A program made the position numbers and the translations under genes. Below, one piece after another: positions 55,313-62,955 of a stretch of DNA of 64,000 nucleotides (positions are counted from its first letter, which is position 1; each line of letters starts with the position of its first letter). Under the pieces are notes generated by a model. The model was not told the DNA's origin. It worked only from the letters and a program-made list of their open reading frames with translations, and ran no database searches. Source of the DNA: Pseudobdellovibrionaceae bacterium (lineage in GTDB: Bacteria; Bdellovibrionota; Bdellovibrionia; Bdellovibrionales; JAGQZY01); NCBI GenBank assembly GCA_020635085.1, contig JACKAL010000001.1:248001-312000 (forward strand). Direction: 5' to 3'.

Positions 55313-55504
55313 ATGAAAAAGAATATTCATCCCATAGAAAGAGTTGTTCGTGTCGTGCTCGGATTGTTTTTGTGTTCATTGGCATTTTGGGGACCACAAA
55401 GTTATTGGTTTTTATTAGGGATTATTCCTGTATTAACTGGTTTTATGGGCTGGTGTCCACCCTATGCCATGCTGGGAATGAGTACTTGTCCTAAAAAATC
55501 TTAG
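55313..55504 (+). CDS. DUF2892 family small membrane protein (second)
   Basis: 63 residues, 19 bp after the first copy, AAAGGAG upstream. Two helices; GWCPPYAMLGMSTCPKK is the canonical DUF2892 C-terminal motif. N-terminal NIHPIERVVRVVLGLFL fits the family start. The two copies, with the rhodanese at 48011, make the parts of a YgaP-like sulfur-handling unit. Confidence 0.88.
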   Translation: MKKNIHPIERVVRVVLGLFLCSLAFWGPQSYWFLLGIIPVLTGFMGWCPPYAMLGMSTCPKKS

Positions 55505-55536
55505 CCGTCATGGCTATTTGAATTTTTGGATAGGCT

Positions 55537-55569
55537 CTTAATATTGATTTAAGTTTCGTATGTCATATT
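55537..55569 (+). promoter_or_regulatory. Response-regulator box and promoter upstream of the GSP17M-like gene
   Basis: CTTAAT (55537-55542), N5 ATTGA, TTTAAG (55548-55553), then exactly 10 bp to the weak -10 candidate CATATT (55564-55569). Same arrangement as at 56311 and 58122. Confidence 0.55.
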
Positions 55570-55606
55570 GTTCTCAACAAAACGTTTTAACGTAAAGGAG
55601 AAAAAT

Positions 55607-56209
55607 ATGGCAACAACTACAGAAACACCGAATGTGAAATTGAATGAATCAACAAAAAAAATAAACCCCAAAAGTGCAAAGCACAAAGTACAAGATGCGT
55701 GCGTAGCCGTTTTTAACTCTCATGAGTCTGCAGAGCGAGCGATCAAAGAACTACAAATTAGTGGTTTTGATATGAAGAAACTTTCTATTGTCGGTAAAGG
55801 CTACGAAACCGAGGAAAATGTCATGGGCTACTACAATATGGGAGACCGTGTGAAGTTCTGGGGTGGCCAAGGTGCTTTTTGGGGAGGGGTATGGGGTTTA
55901 TTTTTTAGCTCCGCCTTTATGATGATTCCAGGATTTGGACAAGTTATTATTGCAGGGCCTTTTGTTTCGGCTTTAATTGGCGTCCTTGAGGGAGCGGTCG
56001 TTGTCGGAGGTTTAAGTTCCATCGGTGCGGCTCTTTATAGTCTGGGAATTCCTAGAAACTCCGTTCTTCGTTACGAAGCAGCCATTAAGGCGAATAAATA
56101 TCTCTTAGCTGCTCATGGAACAGCAGAAGAGGTTAAAAAAGCTCGTAGTATTTTAGAAAATGCCGGTAGCAATGATGTTGAAGCTCACATTGCGAATCCA
56201 GTTCATTAA
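55607..56209 (+). CDS. GSP17M-like membrane stress protein
   Basis: Starts at ATG 55607 (AAAGGAG six bases before); the longer frame from 55568 is not needed. 200 residues: an N-terminal domain (CVAVFNSHESAERAIKELQISGFDMKKLSIVGKGYE) of the general stress protein 17M / DUF1269 kind, a hydrophobic Gly-rich central region with two membrane segments (about 80-135), and a C-terminal helix (ILENAGSNDVEAHI). Function unknown. Preceded by a direct-repeat box and followed by a terminator, so probably a single-gene stress unit in the two-component regulon. Confidence 0.82.
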   Translation: MATTTETPNVKLNESTKKINPKSAKHKVQDACVAVFNSHESAERAIKELQISGFDMKKLSIVGKGYETEENVMGYYNMGDRVKFWGGQGAFWGGVWGLFFSSAFMMIPGFGQVIIAGPFVSALIGVLEGAVVVGGLSSIGAALYSLGIPRNSVLRYEAAIKANKYLLAAHGTAEEVKKARSILENAGSNDVEAHIANPVH

Positions 56210-56241
56210 GGTCAAAGTTTCTCTGTGATCCTCTCCTTTGG

Positions 56242-56272
56242 GCCCATAGGAATATCCTATGGGCTTTCTTTT
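56242..56272 (+). terminator. Intrinsic terminator after the GSP17M-like gene
   Basis: GCCCATAGGA (56242-56251) and TCCTATGGGC (56255-56264), ATA loop, tail TTTCTTTTT. Confidence 0.92.
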
Positions 56273-56310
56273 TAGTGGTGCGCCACTTCTTATGTGGGGA
56301 GTTCGGTTGC

Positions 56311-56343
56311 CTTAAGTTTCATTTAAGTTCTGATCAATAGTAT
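56311..56343 (+). promoter_or_regulatory. Response-regulator box and promoter of the two-component operon
   Basis: CTTAAG (56311-56316), N5 TTTCA, TTTAAG (56322-56327), 10-bp gap, -10 candidate TAGTAT (56338-56343). The direct repeat (11-bp period) matches a PmrA/OmpR-type box and lies where a -35 would be, implying autoregulation. Confidence 0.65.
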
Positions 56344-56373
56344 GGTAAAGAAGTCACAGAGGTATATAAAATC

Positions 56374-57039
56374 ATGCGCATATTGGTAGTAGAGGATGAC
56401 AAGGTTATTGGCGATGGCATTTTGCAAGCATTACAAATGCAAAATTATGCTGTGGATTGGGTGGAGGATGTTGAGTCTGCCTTGACGGCCATAATGGCTA
56501 ATAAATATGAGTTTGTTATTCTTGATGTGGGACTGCCTGATGGAACGGGTTTTGATGTTTTAAAAAACCTGCGTGATAGCAAAAATAGCGTACCAGTATT
56601 GATTTTAACGGCATACGATGACGTTTCTTATCGCGTAAAAGGGTTGGATGCTGGCGCCGATGATTATTTAATTAAACCATTTAAACTCGAAGAACTGTTG
56701 GCGCGTATTCGTGCTTTACGTCGTAGATCTATGGGACAAGCCAATCCTATTCTACAAGTGGGCGATGTCATCCTTGACCCAGTTGCGACGAAGGTTAAGA
56801 AAGGTGAGGACAATGTTAATCTTGGACCTAAAGAGTTTGCAATTCTCCATACGCTTATGGAAAAATGTGGAAAAATTGTTACCAAAGAGCAGCTCGAGGA
56901 AGGACTTTACGGTTGGGATATGGAAATTGAGAGTAATACCATTGAGGTGCACATCCACGGTTTGAGAAAAAAACTGGGTAAAGAGTTTATAGAAACCCTT
57001 CGTCATTTTGGTTATCGCGTAGGCGCTGGTGAAGACTAG
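56374..57039 (+). CDS. OmpR family response regulator
   Basis: 221 residues. Receiver domain (1-115) with acidic pair E7 D8 D9 (VVEDDKV), phospho-accepting D51 (ILDVGLPDG), conserved T (LTAYDD) and K (LIKPFKLEE). Winged-helix DNA-binding domain from about 130 (FAILHTLMEKCGKIVTKEQLEEGLYGW, VHIHGLRKKLG) as in PhoP/PmrA. Overlaps the histidine kinase gene by 11 bp. Probably controls three promoters nearby, including its own (see boxes). Confidence 0.95.
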   Translation: MRILVVEDDKVIGDGILQALQMQNYAVDWVEDVESALTAIMANKYEFVILDVGLPDGTGFDVLKNLRDSKNSVPVLILTAYDDVSYRVKGLDAGADDYLIKPFKLEELLARIRALRRRSMGQANPILQVGDVILDPVATKVKKGEDNVNLGPKEFAILHTLMEKCGKIVTKEQLEEGLYGWDMEIESNTIEVHIHGLRKKLGKEFIETLRHFGYRVGAGED

Positions 57040-58072
57040 TATTAAGGCTAAAAAATGGCTTGTCCTTTCTTCAATCTTTCTTATTCTTATCGGGTGGGCG
57101 CTTGCTTTTTCGATTGCGATACCCACGCATATTAGGCCGCTACTGCTTCTTGCCATCGCATTGCCAGTAATTCCCACACTTATTATTTTGTGGATGCTTA
57201 GCCACTCTGTACCCGATGATGTCATGAAAAAAATTAACGAGATTACACAAAGGGTGGTGAGCGATAAAGAAATTGATCAGGTAGTTATTCGTACGGAAAA
57301 GCTTCCTAAAGAAGTCTTGCCTTTCGTAAACGCCATCAACCGTCTTTTGAGTTATCATCACGATCGTTTTCAGCAAGAACGTGATTTTACGGCCCATGCC
57401 TCTCATGAGCTAAGGTCACCACTTGCAGGTATCCGCCTGCAAACAGAAATTGCTATGATGACAAAAGATCCGATTCAGAAGGAAAATGCCTTAAAAAATG
57501 TTATCAAGTCCATTGATCGTGGAACTCGTTTGGTGGAACAGCTTTTAATTATTTCTCGACTGACCAATGAAAAAGTGGATTTAGCAAAAGAGCGAGTAGA
57601 TCTAAAAAAATTGGTTCAAGAAGTGGTATCAGAAAATCAGTTCTCGGCCGATAGAAAACAGATACAATTAATCGCTTATTTACAAATTGACTCCTTATTT
57701 GTCGAAGCTAGTAAAGACAGTCTTTATATATTAATCGACAACCTTATTCGTAATGCTATAAAGCATACGCCAACGACAGGTAAGGTTACGGTTGCTTTAC
57801 CAAAAGCAACAAACGACTCATCTGTGATGTTTATCGTTGAAGACAATGGGCCCGGAATACCTGCTGGAGACAGAGATCGTGTGATGAAAAGATTCGAAAA
57901 AGGCGTTAAGGGGTCGAAGGCGGGCACGGGGCTCGGCTTGGCAATAGTCAATCGTATTGTGAGTCTATATGGGGGAGATGTCCAGTTAAAGGATGCTCGT
58001 TTGGGGCATGGGCTGCAAGTTGTTGTCCATCTTCCTATTGGTTTATTGTCTGTATCAGAAAAGAAAAGTTAA
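57029..58072 (+). CDS. Sensor histidine kinase, QseC/PmrB type
   Basis: 347 residues from GTG 57029, overlapping the response-regulator stop. Two transmembrane helices (about 10-25 and 32-52) leave almost no periplasmic loop, so the signal may be sensed within the membrane. HisKA with H126 in ASHELRSPLAGIRLQTEI, then the N box DNLIRNAIKHT, G1 box VEDNGPGIPAGD and G2 box GTGLGLAIVNRIV. Autophosphorylates and passes phosphate to the partner regulator. Confidence 0.95.
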   Translation: MKTSIKAKKWLVLSSIFLILIGWALAFSIAIPTHIRPLLLLAIALPVIPTLIILWMLSHSVPDDVMKKINEITQRVVSDKEIDQVVIRTEKLPKEVLPFVNAINRLLSYHHDRFQQERDFTAHASHELRSPLAGIRLQTEIAMMTKDPIQKENALKNVIKSIDRGTRLVEQLLIISRLTNEKVDLAKERVDLKKLVQEVVSENQFSADRKQIQLIAYLQIDSLFVEASKDSLYILIDNLIRNAIKHTPTTGKVTVALPKATNDSSVMFIVEDNGPGIPAGDRDRVMKRFEKGVKGSKAGTGLGLAIVNRIVSLYGGDVQLKDARLGHGLQVVVHLPIGLLSVSEKKS

Positions 58073-58121
58073 GTTTTCTTCACATTTTTTAAAACTTATT
58101 TTAAAGCCAGAAATTTTTTTC

Positions 58122-58154
58122 CTTAAGGGTAACTTAATTTTACTTCTGTATGAT
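58122..58154 (+). promoter_or_regulatory. Response-regulator box and promoter upstream of the YfdX family gene
   Basis: CTTAAG (58122-58127), N5 GGTAA, CTTAAT (58133-58138), 10-bp gap, -10 TATGAT (58149-58154). It is the clearest of the three boxes and leads to a 48-nt leader before the start at 58202. Confidence 0.65.
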
Positions 58155-58201
58155 GAAGACAAATAAGCTAAAAGCTTTAATTTTCAACAAAGGAGTATAA
58201 C

Positions 58202-59104
58202 ATGTTTAGAATAAGAAAAATTTCAACGATAACAATGATTGGTTTGATGATGGGACTGAGTTCACAGGCATTTGCAAATGATTCGGGTAAAGCCAATGTA
58301 AAGATGAATCGTAATGACACTTTTTATTTACAACAGCTCAATGAGTCGAGTGAAATGTTGGGGCAAGTTACCATGGCGAGAAAAGCATTGGACCTAGGTT
58401 TTAACAAAGATGCCGTTTATCATATTCGTCAGGCACAGGATTTTGCAATTGAGCTGAAATCAAAGTCACCTGAACTTGCAGTAGCATCAACCTTAAGATT
58501 TAATAATAAGGTCTACACCTTTAATAATAAATATAAAGATTATTTAATTCCAGCGGTAGATGATCTTTTTACTCTTAACGATTACGATGTCAAAATTAAT
58601 CATAAAAAACCAGAGGTGGTCGAAGATGATCTGGGTATTGGACGTTTCCAAGTGAAACTAGATGTTCGTAACGTACAATCGGCCTTAAATGAAGCGATCA
58701 GTTTGGCGCAAAAAGGAAATATTGAAAAAGCACGAATAGCATTGAACAATATTTATAAGGGTGCAATTGAAGATTCCGTAGTCTATGAAGATCCAATGTG
58801 GACCGTAAATGATAATTTAATGGCCAGTAGTCAACTTATCAAAGAAAAAGATTACAATGGCGCACGATTCGCGCTTGATAAGGCGAGTTTTGCAGTAAAA
58901 ACAATAGAAAAAAATAATAAGTATACGACTGATACTTCTGCTTTAAAAAAATTAGACCAAGAAATTACTGATTTAAATGAATCTCTTCGTAAAAAAGATC
59001 CTACAATTCTTGAAAGAGCTGAAGATAAAATTTCTGTTTGGCTAAAAGAGGTGAGAGATTTAACAGCAAAACATGCTGCAAAAAAGCACGTTGCCAAAGA
59101 ATAG
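58202..59104 (+). CDS. YfdX family secreted protein
   Basis: 300 residues with signal peptide (ends AFA) and AAAGGAG upstream. Helical repeats typical of YfdX (PF10938): FYLQQLNESSEMLGQVTMARKAL, KDAVYHIRQAQDFAIEL, DVRNVQSALNEAISLAQKGN, EDPMWTVNDNLMASSQLIKEKDYNGARFALDKA. E. coli YfdX is a stress-related protein (acid/antibiotic resistance) under EvgAS control. The response-regulator box upstream, and the adjacency to the two-component genes, suggest control by that system. C-terminal tail is Lys-rich. Confidence 0.8.
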   Translation: MFRIRKISTITMIGLMMGLSSQAFANDSGKANVKMNRNDTFYLQQLNESSEMLGQVTMARKALDLGFNKDAVYHIRQAQDFAIELKSKSPELAVASTLRFNNKVYTFNNKYKDYLIPAVDDLFTLNDYDVKINHKKPEVVEDDLGIGRFQVKLDVRNVQSALNEAISLAQKGNIEKARIALNNIYKGAIEDSVVYEDPMWTVNDNLMASSQLIKEKDYNGARFALDKASFAVKTIEKNNKYTTDTSALKKLDQEITDLNESLRKKDPTILERAEDKISVWLKEVRDLTAKHAAKKHVAKE

Positions 59105-59203
59105 TGTAACCTCCTTTTAATCTCTTTGCTATGCTGAGGCCCTTTCTGGTGATTACGCACTCTCCTCATATCTTCTTGTTTTTGTAATAGGCCTAGAATT
59201 CTC

Positions 59204-59230
59204 AAAAAAATTGCGATTATTGATAATCGC
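59204..59230 (-). terminator. Leftward hairpin with U-tract
   Basis: On the minus strand GCGATTA...TAATCGC (59213-59230) is followed by AATTTTTTT (59210-59204); a second terminator for the leftward outer-membrane gene. Confidence 0.6.
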
Positions 59231-59251
59231 ATCAAAATAAAGATGAATTAT

Positions 59252-59280
59252 AAAAAAAGCCAGCTCTTGCGAGCTGGCTT
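59252..59280 (-). terminator. Intrinsic terminator of the outer-membrane barrel gene
   Basis: Read leftward: AAGCCAGCTC, loop GCAA, GAGCTGGCTT then TTTTTT; 10-bp perfect arms. Confidence 0.9.
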
Positions 59281-59318
59281 AAGACATTCTTAGAGGGTAA
59301 AACTGCAAATAATATCAC

Positions 59319-59945
59319 TTAAAAATTAATTCCAGCATAGAAACTAAACGTGCTATAGGATGTGTCGATATCGTTCTCATGGAAAGAGAGCGTGGCACGA
59401 TAATCAAGTCCTAGGCTTAAGTTTTCGATGATGGCATACTCGATACCCGCACCGACATGATAGCCGATATCCAAGTAAGTTGTGTTATTTGTTGGTGGCG
59501 AATTCACCAGGAATGATAATCCGACCGGAATAATCCAAGGGCGTAACTTACCATCAAGAAAACCACTAAATTTATATTTAGGTGCGATGAGCACATTGAG
59601 AGCCGACACCGTCACGCGGCTATTGTCTGAACCTGATAGAAGCGCAGATGTGGCTACTCTTACCTCTTGCTTTGAGTAACGAACATACTCAACCATCACC
59701 TCTCCGAGCAAGTCTCCAGGGCCCATTTCGGTAAACATCGGGAGATCTAACCCGGCACCGATGTTCCAACCGTTCTTTTTATCGTTAAGCCCATTAGCAC
59801 CACCGGTATCCGTAAACACCTGCCCACCGCGGCTTTCTTTTAATGAGGAAAATCCTCCTCGATAAAACACCTGTCCACCAAAACTTGCAAACGCCGTCTG
59901 CGACAATAACATAATTAACACTACACAACTTCTTCTAAGCCACAT
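59319..59945 (-). CDS. Outer-membrane beta-barrel protein (OmpW/OmpA-like size)
   Basis: Start ATG 59945, with AGGAGGTAG upstream, chosen over TTG 59948. Signal peptide (MWLRRSCVVLIMLLSQTAFA), then about 190 residues with alternating strands (DLLGEVMVEYVRYSKQEVRV, WNIGAGLDLPMF, YHVGAGIEYAIIENLSLGLDYRATL) ending in FYAGINF, a C-terminal aromatic that signals barrel insertion. Probably eight strands. Function unknown. Divergent from LysR, so possibly LysR-controlled. Confidence 0.85.
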   Translation of the reverse strand: MWLRRSCVVLIMLLSQTAFASFGGQVFYRGGFSSLKESRGGQVFTDTGGANGLNDKKNGWNIGAGLDLPMFTEMGPGDLLGEVMVEYVRYSKQEVRVATSALLSGSDNSRVTVSALNVLIAPKYKFSGFLDGKLRPWIIPVGLSFLVNSPPTNNTTYLDIGYHVGAGIEYAIIENLSLGLDYRATLSFHENDIDTSYSTFSFYAGINF

Positions 59946-60021
59946 CAACTACCTCCTGGTGCTTTGTTTGTTGGTATGGCTCGAATGTACTCCGCCCATT
60001 ATCAAAATATAGAACAAAGTT

Positions 60022-60050
60022 TTTATAATCATTGTAAAAAAAATTGACAA
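60022..60050 (-). promoter_or_regulatory. Sigma-70 promoter for the barrel gene
   Basis: On the minus strand TTGTCA (60050-60045), 17-bp spacer, TATAAA (60027-60022), about 75 bp before the start. The opposite strand carries TTGACA at 60044-60049, possibly the LysR -35. Confidence 0.6.
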
Positions 60051-60078
60051 TAAAGGATGCCGCTATTAGAAGCAAAGA

Positions 60079-60966
60079 ATGCAAATCAGCTTGGATCAAG
60101 CAAGAGCATTTTGTAAAGTGGTGGAGTGCGGTGGGTATTCGCGCGCCTCGGAAGAACTTAATAAAAGCCATCCGGCGCTTGTCTACCTCATAAAAATGTT
60201 TGAGCAACAATGTGGGTTTGAACTTTTTGATCGCAAAGGTTATCGCAACACGCTGACCGGGCAAGGGCAGCTAGCGTATCATAAGTGCAAGGAGCTCTTA
60301 CAAAAGGAGATGGAGCTCGAAACTCTATGTGATTCTTTCCGTTCTGGTTGGGAGCCATCACTTAAGATTATATATGATGGTATTTTACCCTTTGCTCCTT
60401 TTTACCGCATTTATAGTAAATTCCAGAAAGACAAGGTGCCGACGGTTATACAAACCTACGCTCATTATCTTGATGATGTAGAAAAGGCATATATTCAGTT
60501 GAATGCCGATATTATGATTTCGGTTTTTCCTGTAAAAAATAGTGCGCTTAAAAGTTTCCCGCTAAAAGAATTGAAAAACATACTGGTTGCTCATAAAAAT
60601 CATCTGATAAATGCGGATCGAAAAAAAATATGGACAATTGATGAGCTTAAAGAATTCTCGTTTTTGACCGTGCGTGCTTCGGGTGCCGAAATTGGCTTAA
60701 ATACACGTGAATTTGATAAATCGGCCTCATTTTTCTTTAGTGACTTTGCTGTAAAAAAAGAAGCGATCTTAAAGGGGGTCGGCTTCGGGTGGTTACCGGA
60801 ACATCTCATTGCGTCCGAGTTGAAGCGAAAAACACTCCTTCCCATAAAATGGGAGCGAGCGAGCCATCACCGGTTAGAACCGGTGGTTTATTTTTCCAAG
60901 GCAAAATCCAGTGGACCTGCGCTTAAAATAGTGCTTGAGTTTTTAAAAACAAATGAATTTATTTAG
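60079..60966 (+). CDS. LysR family transcriptional regulator
   Basis: 295 residues. N-terminal winged HTH (MQISLDQARAFCKVVECGGYSRASEELNKSHPALVYLIKMFEQQCG) and an effector domain in two halves ending in a LPEHLIASELKRKTL pattern. Most LysR regulators are divergently transcribed from a target, here the outer-membrane barrel gene. Convergent and overlapping by 8 bp with the next gene. Cofactor unknown. Confidence 0.9.
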   Translation: MQISLDQARAFCKVVECGGYSRASEELNKSHPALVYLIKMFEQQCGFELFDRKGYRNTLTGQGQLAYHKCKELLQKEMELETLCDSFRSGWEPSLKIIYDGILPFAPFYRIYSKFQKDKVPTVIQTYAHYLDDVEKAYIQLNADIMISVFPVKNSALKSFPLKELKNILVAHKNHLINADRKKIWTIDELKEFSFLTVRASGAEIGLNTREFDKSASFFFSDFAVKKEAILKGVGFGWLPEHLIASELKRKTLLPIKWERASHHRLEPVVYFSKAKSSGPALKIVLEFLKTNEFI

Positions 60967-61618
60967 AATTATTGGAAGTTTCGGATAAACTCTTAATTTT
61001 AGTAAAATCACAGCCCAACCGTTTTACAACAGCATTAAACTCTTTAGCTGTGGTTTTTTTTACTTTTAGAGACATGATAAAGTCGGCTTCACTTTTTCGC
61101 TTAGGTGTTTCTTTTGTTCCTTCATTAGAAAAAATATATTTTGTAGAGTATAAAAAATCGCCAGATTCAAAATTAAAATCTTTTACCCAACGTACTTTTT
61201 CACCGTAAAAAGTTTGTAGTTCTATATTGGAGCCTTCCCAGCGCCAGGATGGGCCAAATAGAGTGCCACTACCTTTGATATTTTTAGAGGTGAAATCAGG
61301 TTTATCTCCTATAGTTGTATTGTTGCCTTTTATTTTCATATACAAAGGAAGAATCATGTAAGGAGAATTTATCTCAAAGCCAATTGCTGCGCACACGAAT
61401 TCTACAATTTGATTCTGGGCCGGGTCGACGATTTTCTTAAAAGCGATTTCTCGTTCCGGTAAAAGTTGGCCAGTACTAAGATTTTTAGTTTGGTTATGTC
61501 CGTAATAGTATGTTGTTTTAGCTTTTTCATTAGCCCAAGTTGCCAGTATTTGTGGATAAGCAGGGGAAGGCGATAAGTAGCAAATGAGTATATTTAATAG
61601 GGTTATAAATTTCTTCAC
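60959..61618 (-). CDS. Secreted protein, unknown
   Basis: 219 residues from GTG 61618 (AAGGGGC upstream). Signal peptide to about residue 21, then one domain with few motifs (ATWANEKAKTTYYYG, VDPAQNQIVEFVCAAIGFEI). Two cysteines (FVCAAI, LGCDFT). No family recognised. Overlaps the end of the LysR gene by 8 bp. Confidence 0.6.
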   Translation of the reverse strand: MKKFITLLNILICYLSPSPAYPQILATWANEKAKTTYYYGHNQTKNLSTGQLLPEREIAFKKIVDPAQNQIVEFVCAAIGFEINSPYMILPLYMKIKGNNTTIGDKPDFTSKNIKGSGTLFGPSWRWEGSNIELQTFYGEKVRWVKDFNFESGDFLYSTKYIFSNEGTKETPKRKSEADFIMSLKVKKTTAKEFNAVVKRLGCDFTKIKSLSETSNNSK

Positions 61619-61776
61619 AGGATGCCCCTTTCAGAGGTGCTGTTGGTTTCTGTATCGATTGCAGTGTTCAGACTATGCAAGAAACCCAAGTAAGGCAAAT
61701 TTCTCTTACGTATTGCTATATGTAAAAATGGCATAGATTGTGCTCAATAATCGTAAATAAGCTAAGGAAAAAGGGT

Positions 61777-62916
61777 ATGTTCCTCTTAAACTCCATTTTT
61801 ATGTCAAAACATTATGCACTCTGTTCACTTTTTTATAAACGAACAGCACTTGTACTCGTTTATGGTTTGCTGCAAATGGGCACATTAAATGCGCAGGCTC
61901 AGGGGAATATTTGCCAAGATCTTTTTAGCAAAAGAGAGGCGTTGACCTCTGTCTCCTCCAACGTTTTTAAAGATTTTGAAGATCGTTGGGGTATTCCCAT
62001 TAAAGAAACAAAAAACTCTATAAAATCAGATGTTTTGGTGCAGGTTAAACCTGGAGAGAAAAAAGATATACAAGCTATAACAGGTATATTTTTCTCCGAG
62101 GATATTTTAAAGCGCCCTGAGGATATGCAAAAAATTTTAGAAAAATTAGGCAGTCAATTTTTAATAATAACAAAACTTAAATCGCTTAATGTGGAGGTTG
62201 ATTTTTCTTTTCAAGGTACATCACTGGACCTTGTAATAAAAAAAGTGCATGGAAGACGTGAGTCCAATTCTCCTTTGGAGTGGATTCGTCAGCGAATGGA
62301 TCGGTGGGGTCTTAAGTTTCGTTTTGTTTCTGAAGATATAGAGGTGAGGTTAAAAGATTGTTTGGGGTTTTCGGAAAAAGATATGGTATTTCTGCCATCA
62401 GACATGCTTTTTAAAGATGGTGTTCATTTCTTAACTCGAGATGATGCTCATACTCTTGCTCATGAGATGACCCATGCCATAAATTTTGTTCAATCTAATA
62501 TAAATGGGTATGTGGGACCGCTAATTTCATTTGAGTTGTGGAATCCAGCTATGGTTTCCCTGCCGATACAGTATCGCTCATTTAGATCCGACGAGGTTGA
62601 AGCGTGGTACGTAGGGGCACAAATTCTTGATCGCCCAGAAGAACGCGTAAAAATGCAAGTAGCTGCCAATCAATTCCTTGTTCAATTGCCATGGCTGGAA
62701 TTTCTTTATGATAAACTTGAAAAGTATGAGATGCTTCCGTCCTACCAGGAGGGTAATAATTTTTCATATGCGCCTATAGAACCTGGGATTCCAGGTATGA
62801 ACTTTGTCATGCCACTGCCAAAGAAATTTGATTCTATGGTGGAGTTAAAAGAGTATGTACTTTTCAATATTAAAAAACGCATAGAAGAGCTCAAAAAATT
62901 TCAAGCCAGTCACTAA
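61777..62916 (+). CDS. Secreted HExxH zinc-metallopeptidase-like protein
   Basis: ATG 61777 follows AAGGAAAAAGGG; a shorter start at 61801 has no ribosome site. The long N-region then hydrophobic core (LVLVYGLLQMGTLNAQA) is a signal peptide. The zinc motif HEMTH (H229, E230, H233) is in LAHEMTHAINFVQ, and a glutamate in RSDEVEAWYVGA, about 45 residues on, may be the third ligand. Upstream residues form a mixed fold (QVKPGEKKDIQAITGIFF...). It might cut peptides or wall components. No established family matched. Confidence 0.7.
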   Translation: MFLLNSIFMSKHYALCSLFYKRTALVLVYGLLQMGTLNAQAQGNICQDLFSKREALTSVSSNVFKDFEDRWGIPIKETKNSIKSDVLVQVKPGEKKDIQAITGIFFSEDILKRPEDMQKILEKLGSQFLIITKLKSLNVEVDFSFQGTSLDLVIKKVHGRRESNSPLEWIRQRMDRWGLKFRFVSEDIEVRLKDCLGFSEKDMVFLPSDMLFKDGVHFLTRDDAHTLAHEMTHAINFVQSNINGYVGPLISFELWNPAMVSLPIQYRSFRSDEVEAWYVGAQILDRPEERVKMQVAANQFLVQLPWLEFLYDKLEKYEMLPSYQEGNNFSYAPIEPGIPGMNFVMPLPKKFDSMVELKEYVLFNIKKRIEELKKFQASH

Positions 62917-62919
62917 GCA

Positions 62920-62955
62920 ATAGATTCCCAGGGGCCATACCCCACGGGAGTCTAT
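62920..62955. terminator. Hairpin between two convergent genes
   Basis: ATAGATTCCCAGGGG pairs with CCCCACGGGAGTCTAT with two mismatches; no U-tract, so efficiency is uncertain. Confidence 0.4.
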
